Shown here: positions 22,122 through 23,516 of the stretch, one piece after another | Layout of the letters: every line of letters starts with the position of its first letter | Numbering within the stretch: the first letter of the stretch is position 1 | Assembly (NCBI GenBank): GCA_034430255.1 | Contig: DAOUEU010000142.1 | Location: 1-23,516, forward strand | DNA length: 23,516 bases | Source of the DNA: DATKYK01 sp034430255 | GTDB lineage: Bacteria; Chloroflexota; Dehalococcoidia; E44-bin15 | Direction of reading: 5' to 3' | Translations under genes and position numbers: made by a program | The notes under the pieces: generated by a model | Seen by the model: the letters and a program-made list of their open reading frames with translations, nothing else | The model's database searches: none | What the model was told of the DNA's origin: nothing

Positions 22122-22478
22122 TTTCTATGTCGGCTCCTTCTAAGATTCATCATTGTTATGAGATAACATCGCTTTATCTTTTTATTCACGCGCACTATAT
22201 ATTACCTATTAAGGTGGCAAATTACAATGACTGTACCAAGCTGACTAGACCTTAATGTGGTCCTGGATAGCATGCGACAAATTATTTAAGCAAAATTGAG
22301 GCAAGAAGCTAGAAAGGCGCCAGTTATGAGTTATTAGTAAAGCCTAATCATTTCGATTTTGGGGGGGGTAATTTGATTTATCCTTTACCCTGGGAGACAG
22401 CGCACCGCCGGTGTTGCTATAATAGCATGGCAGCATTTGGGCTGTCAGTTTGCTAAACACTTAAAAAGGGGTGAGCTT
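22122..22478. other. Intergenic region between divergent CoA-transferase and DUF362 genes
   Basis: About 360 bp without a gene. TGTTAT-GAG-ATAACA (22154-22168) is a perfect 6-bp inverted repeat close to the CoA-transferase start and could be an operator or leader hairpin. A run of eight G at about 22363-22370 is a possible sequencing weak point. The promoter of the DUF362 gene is at 22394-22423. Confidence 0.55.
22394..22423 (+). promoter_or_regulatory. Extended -10 promoter for the DUF362 gene
   Basis: TG-C-TATAAT (22415-22423) is a perfect -10 with the extended TGn element. A weak -35, GAGACA (22394-22399), lies 18 nt upstream. The -10 is centred in a perfect inverted repeat, TGCTAT-A-ATAGCA (22415-22427), which could be an operator. 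Confidence 0.55.
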
Positions 22479-23516
22479 ATGTCGCAGGTTTTGTTTTTTG
22501 ACTATTCTAAAGGCCTAAACCCCTTAAGTGGGATCCAAGCCCTTCTCCGAAGGTCGGGATTCGAAGAGATGATACCCGGTGGCGGGTCTGTGGCAATCAA
22601 GCTACATATGGGGGAGCTGGGTAATATAAGGTATATAAGGCCCGTTCTGGTGGGGAAGGCAGTGGAAATCGTGCTGAACAGGGGCGGTAGACCCTTTCTT
22701 TTCGATACCGTGGCTTCTTACCCTGGAAAGAGGGATACCAGGCAAAAATACCTGGATACGGCGGCTAAGAACGGATTTTCTGAGGCTACCATGGGTGCAC
22801 CGGTGGTGATAACCGATGATGATGACAGGCAGGAGGCATTACCTATCGGGAATCGGATCCACGGCTGTCAGCTCAGGCAGGCTAAGGTTCCCTCCTTGCT
22901 GCTGGAGTCGGGTTGCGTACTGGTTCTCTCTCACGTAAAGGGTCATGAGCTTACCGGCTTCGGCGGTGCGCTGAAGAATCTGGGGATGGGCTGTGTATCC
23001 ACGGAGACAAAGAGAGCCGAGCACCGGGTAAACATGCCAGAGTTCAATGAAAGCGGCTGCGATGGCTGTGGCAAGTGTGCCGATGCGTGTCCCACCGATG
23101 CAATAAGGATGGTGAATGATGGACCCGAGAGAGAGGTGGAAGAGTGTATCTCCTGTGGTACATGCTGGTTCACGTGTCCTTTAGGGTGCTGGGTATGGCC
23201 TGCCGGGTCGAAGGAGAAGCTTCAGGTCTACTTGGCTCACGTAGCCGGTGCTGTGCTATCGGCATGCCGGGGGAGGATCGGTTTTCTGAACTTTATCCAG
23301 GATGTTGTCCCCTTTTGCGACTGTGCCGCACCATCAGGGGAGCCGGTTATACCGGATGTAGGTATCGTGTTTTCTCTTGACCCGGTAGCCGCTGACAAGG
23401 CATCTCTCGACCTTATCGACCGGGCTCCGGTTATCCCTGGTACCACCTCGGAAGTGCCACCGGACATACTGGGGAAGATGCACCAAACAGATAGCCTGGT
23501 GCAACTCGAAACAGCT
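22479..23516 (+). CDS. DUF362 protein with two [4Fe-4S] ferredoxin motifs (partial, C-terminus off right edge)
   Basis: The frame is open for 346 codons from ATG 22479 to the window end. The N-terminal part is the DUF362 domain: SVAIKLHMGELGN at about 36-48, RPFLFDTVASYPGKRDT, then SHVKGHELTGFGGALKNLGMG. A 2x[4Fe-4S] ferredoxin insert follows (CDGCGKCADACP and CISCGTCWFTCP, about 190-233), then a second DUF362 part (LNFIQDVVPFCDC...SLDPVAADKASLDLI). Eight Cys fit two clusters. DUF362 proteins are uncharacterised iron-sulfur proteins common in anaerobes. AAAGGGGTG precedes the ATG. No stop codon is seen, so the C-terminus (and any downstream partner) is outside the window. Confidence 0.88.
   Translation, partial: MSQVLFFDYSKGLNPLSGIQALLRRSGFEEMIPGGGSVAIKLHMGELGNIRYIRPVLVGKAVEIVLNRGGRPFLFDTVASYPGKRDTRQKYLDTAAKNGFSEATMGAPVVITDDDDRQEALPIGNRIHGCQLRQAKVPSLLLESGCVLVLSHVKGHELTGFGGALKNLGMGCVSTETKRAEHRVNMPEFNESGCDGCGKCADACPTDAIRMVNDGPEREVEECISCGTCWFTCPLGCWVWPAGSKEKLQVYLAHVAGAVLSACRGRIGFLNFIQDVVPFCDCAAPSGEPVIPDVGIVFSLDPVAADKASLDLIDRAPVIPGTTSEVPPDILGKMHQTDSLVQLETA

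Noticed and set aside
1..23516. CRISPR array, insertion sequence or phage genes
   Set aside because: No regularly spaced repeats, no transposase with terminal repeats and no phage structural genes were seen; only the recombinase fragment indicates past mobility.

Overview
The window looks like a chromosomal stretch from an anaerobic or facultative bacterium, most likely of the Chloroflexota (Dehalococcoidia-like). This placement is tentative. It rests on the gene mix (several GH57 glycosidases with a GT4 synthase, a DUF362 ferredoxin protein, a CaiB/BaiF CoA-transferase, a DnaE2-type polymerase) and on short GC-rich palindromes of the CCCCCGAT-AAT-ATCGGGGG kind. No rRNA or other phylogenetic marker is present.

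Region 1 (1-10.6 kb) is an alpha-glucan locus built as two divergent arms around a regulatory region at about 3985-4508. The leftward arm reads winged-helix regulator, then a GH57 enzyme (444 aa), then a 4-alpha-glucanotransferase-type GH57 that runs off the left edge. The rightward arm reads a GT4 glucan synthase-like protein, an amylase-type GH57, an orphan 109-aa protein, a DUF5752-like protein, a second copy of the 444-aa GH57 type, and a double-domain universal stress protein. The two GH57 paralogues lie in opposite orientation and share a 71-bp perfectly identical inverted tract about 5 kb apart, so the segment between them could in principle invert.

Region 2 (10.6-16.3 kb) holds two small Lys/Pro-rich proteins, one of them a 28-aa peptide with Lys-Pro-Gly repeats, then an MFS permease, a CorA Mg2+ channel, and an alpha-glucan phosphorylase. 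The phosphorylase is preceded and overlapped by a 65-codon reading frame that looks like the detached N-terminus of TrpB2.

Region 3 (16.3-17.25 kb) is the C-terminal remnant of a serine recombinase abutting the 3' end of a tRNA-Ala gene, followed by four more tRNA genes, all on the minus strand. Transcription order is Val-CAC, Leu-CAG, Arg-GCG, Val-UAC, Ala-UGC, with a promoter just upstream of the first.

Region 4 (17.25-20.9 kb) is a two-gene SOS-type operon. A consensus sigma70 promoter carries a GAAC-N4-GTTC LexA box in its spacer and drives a DUF6504-like small protein and a 1025-aa DnaE2/ImuC-like error-prone polymerase.

Region 5 (20.9 kb to the end) has a convergent family III CoA-transferase and, on the plus strand, a DUF362/2x[4Fe-4S] protein truncated by the right edge.

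Together the first 16 kb would allow glucan elongation (GT4), chain transfer or branching (GH57s) and phosphorolysis (GT35), with stress and ion-homeostasis genes embedded. The functional links are inferred from gene order, not demonstrated.
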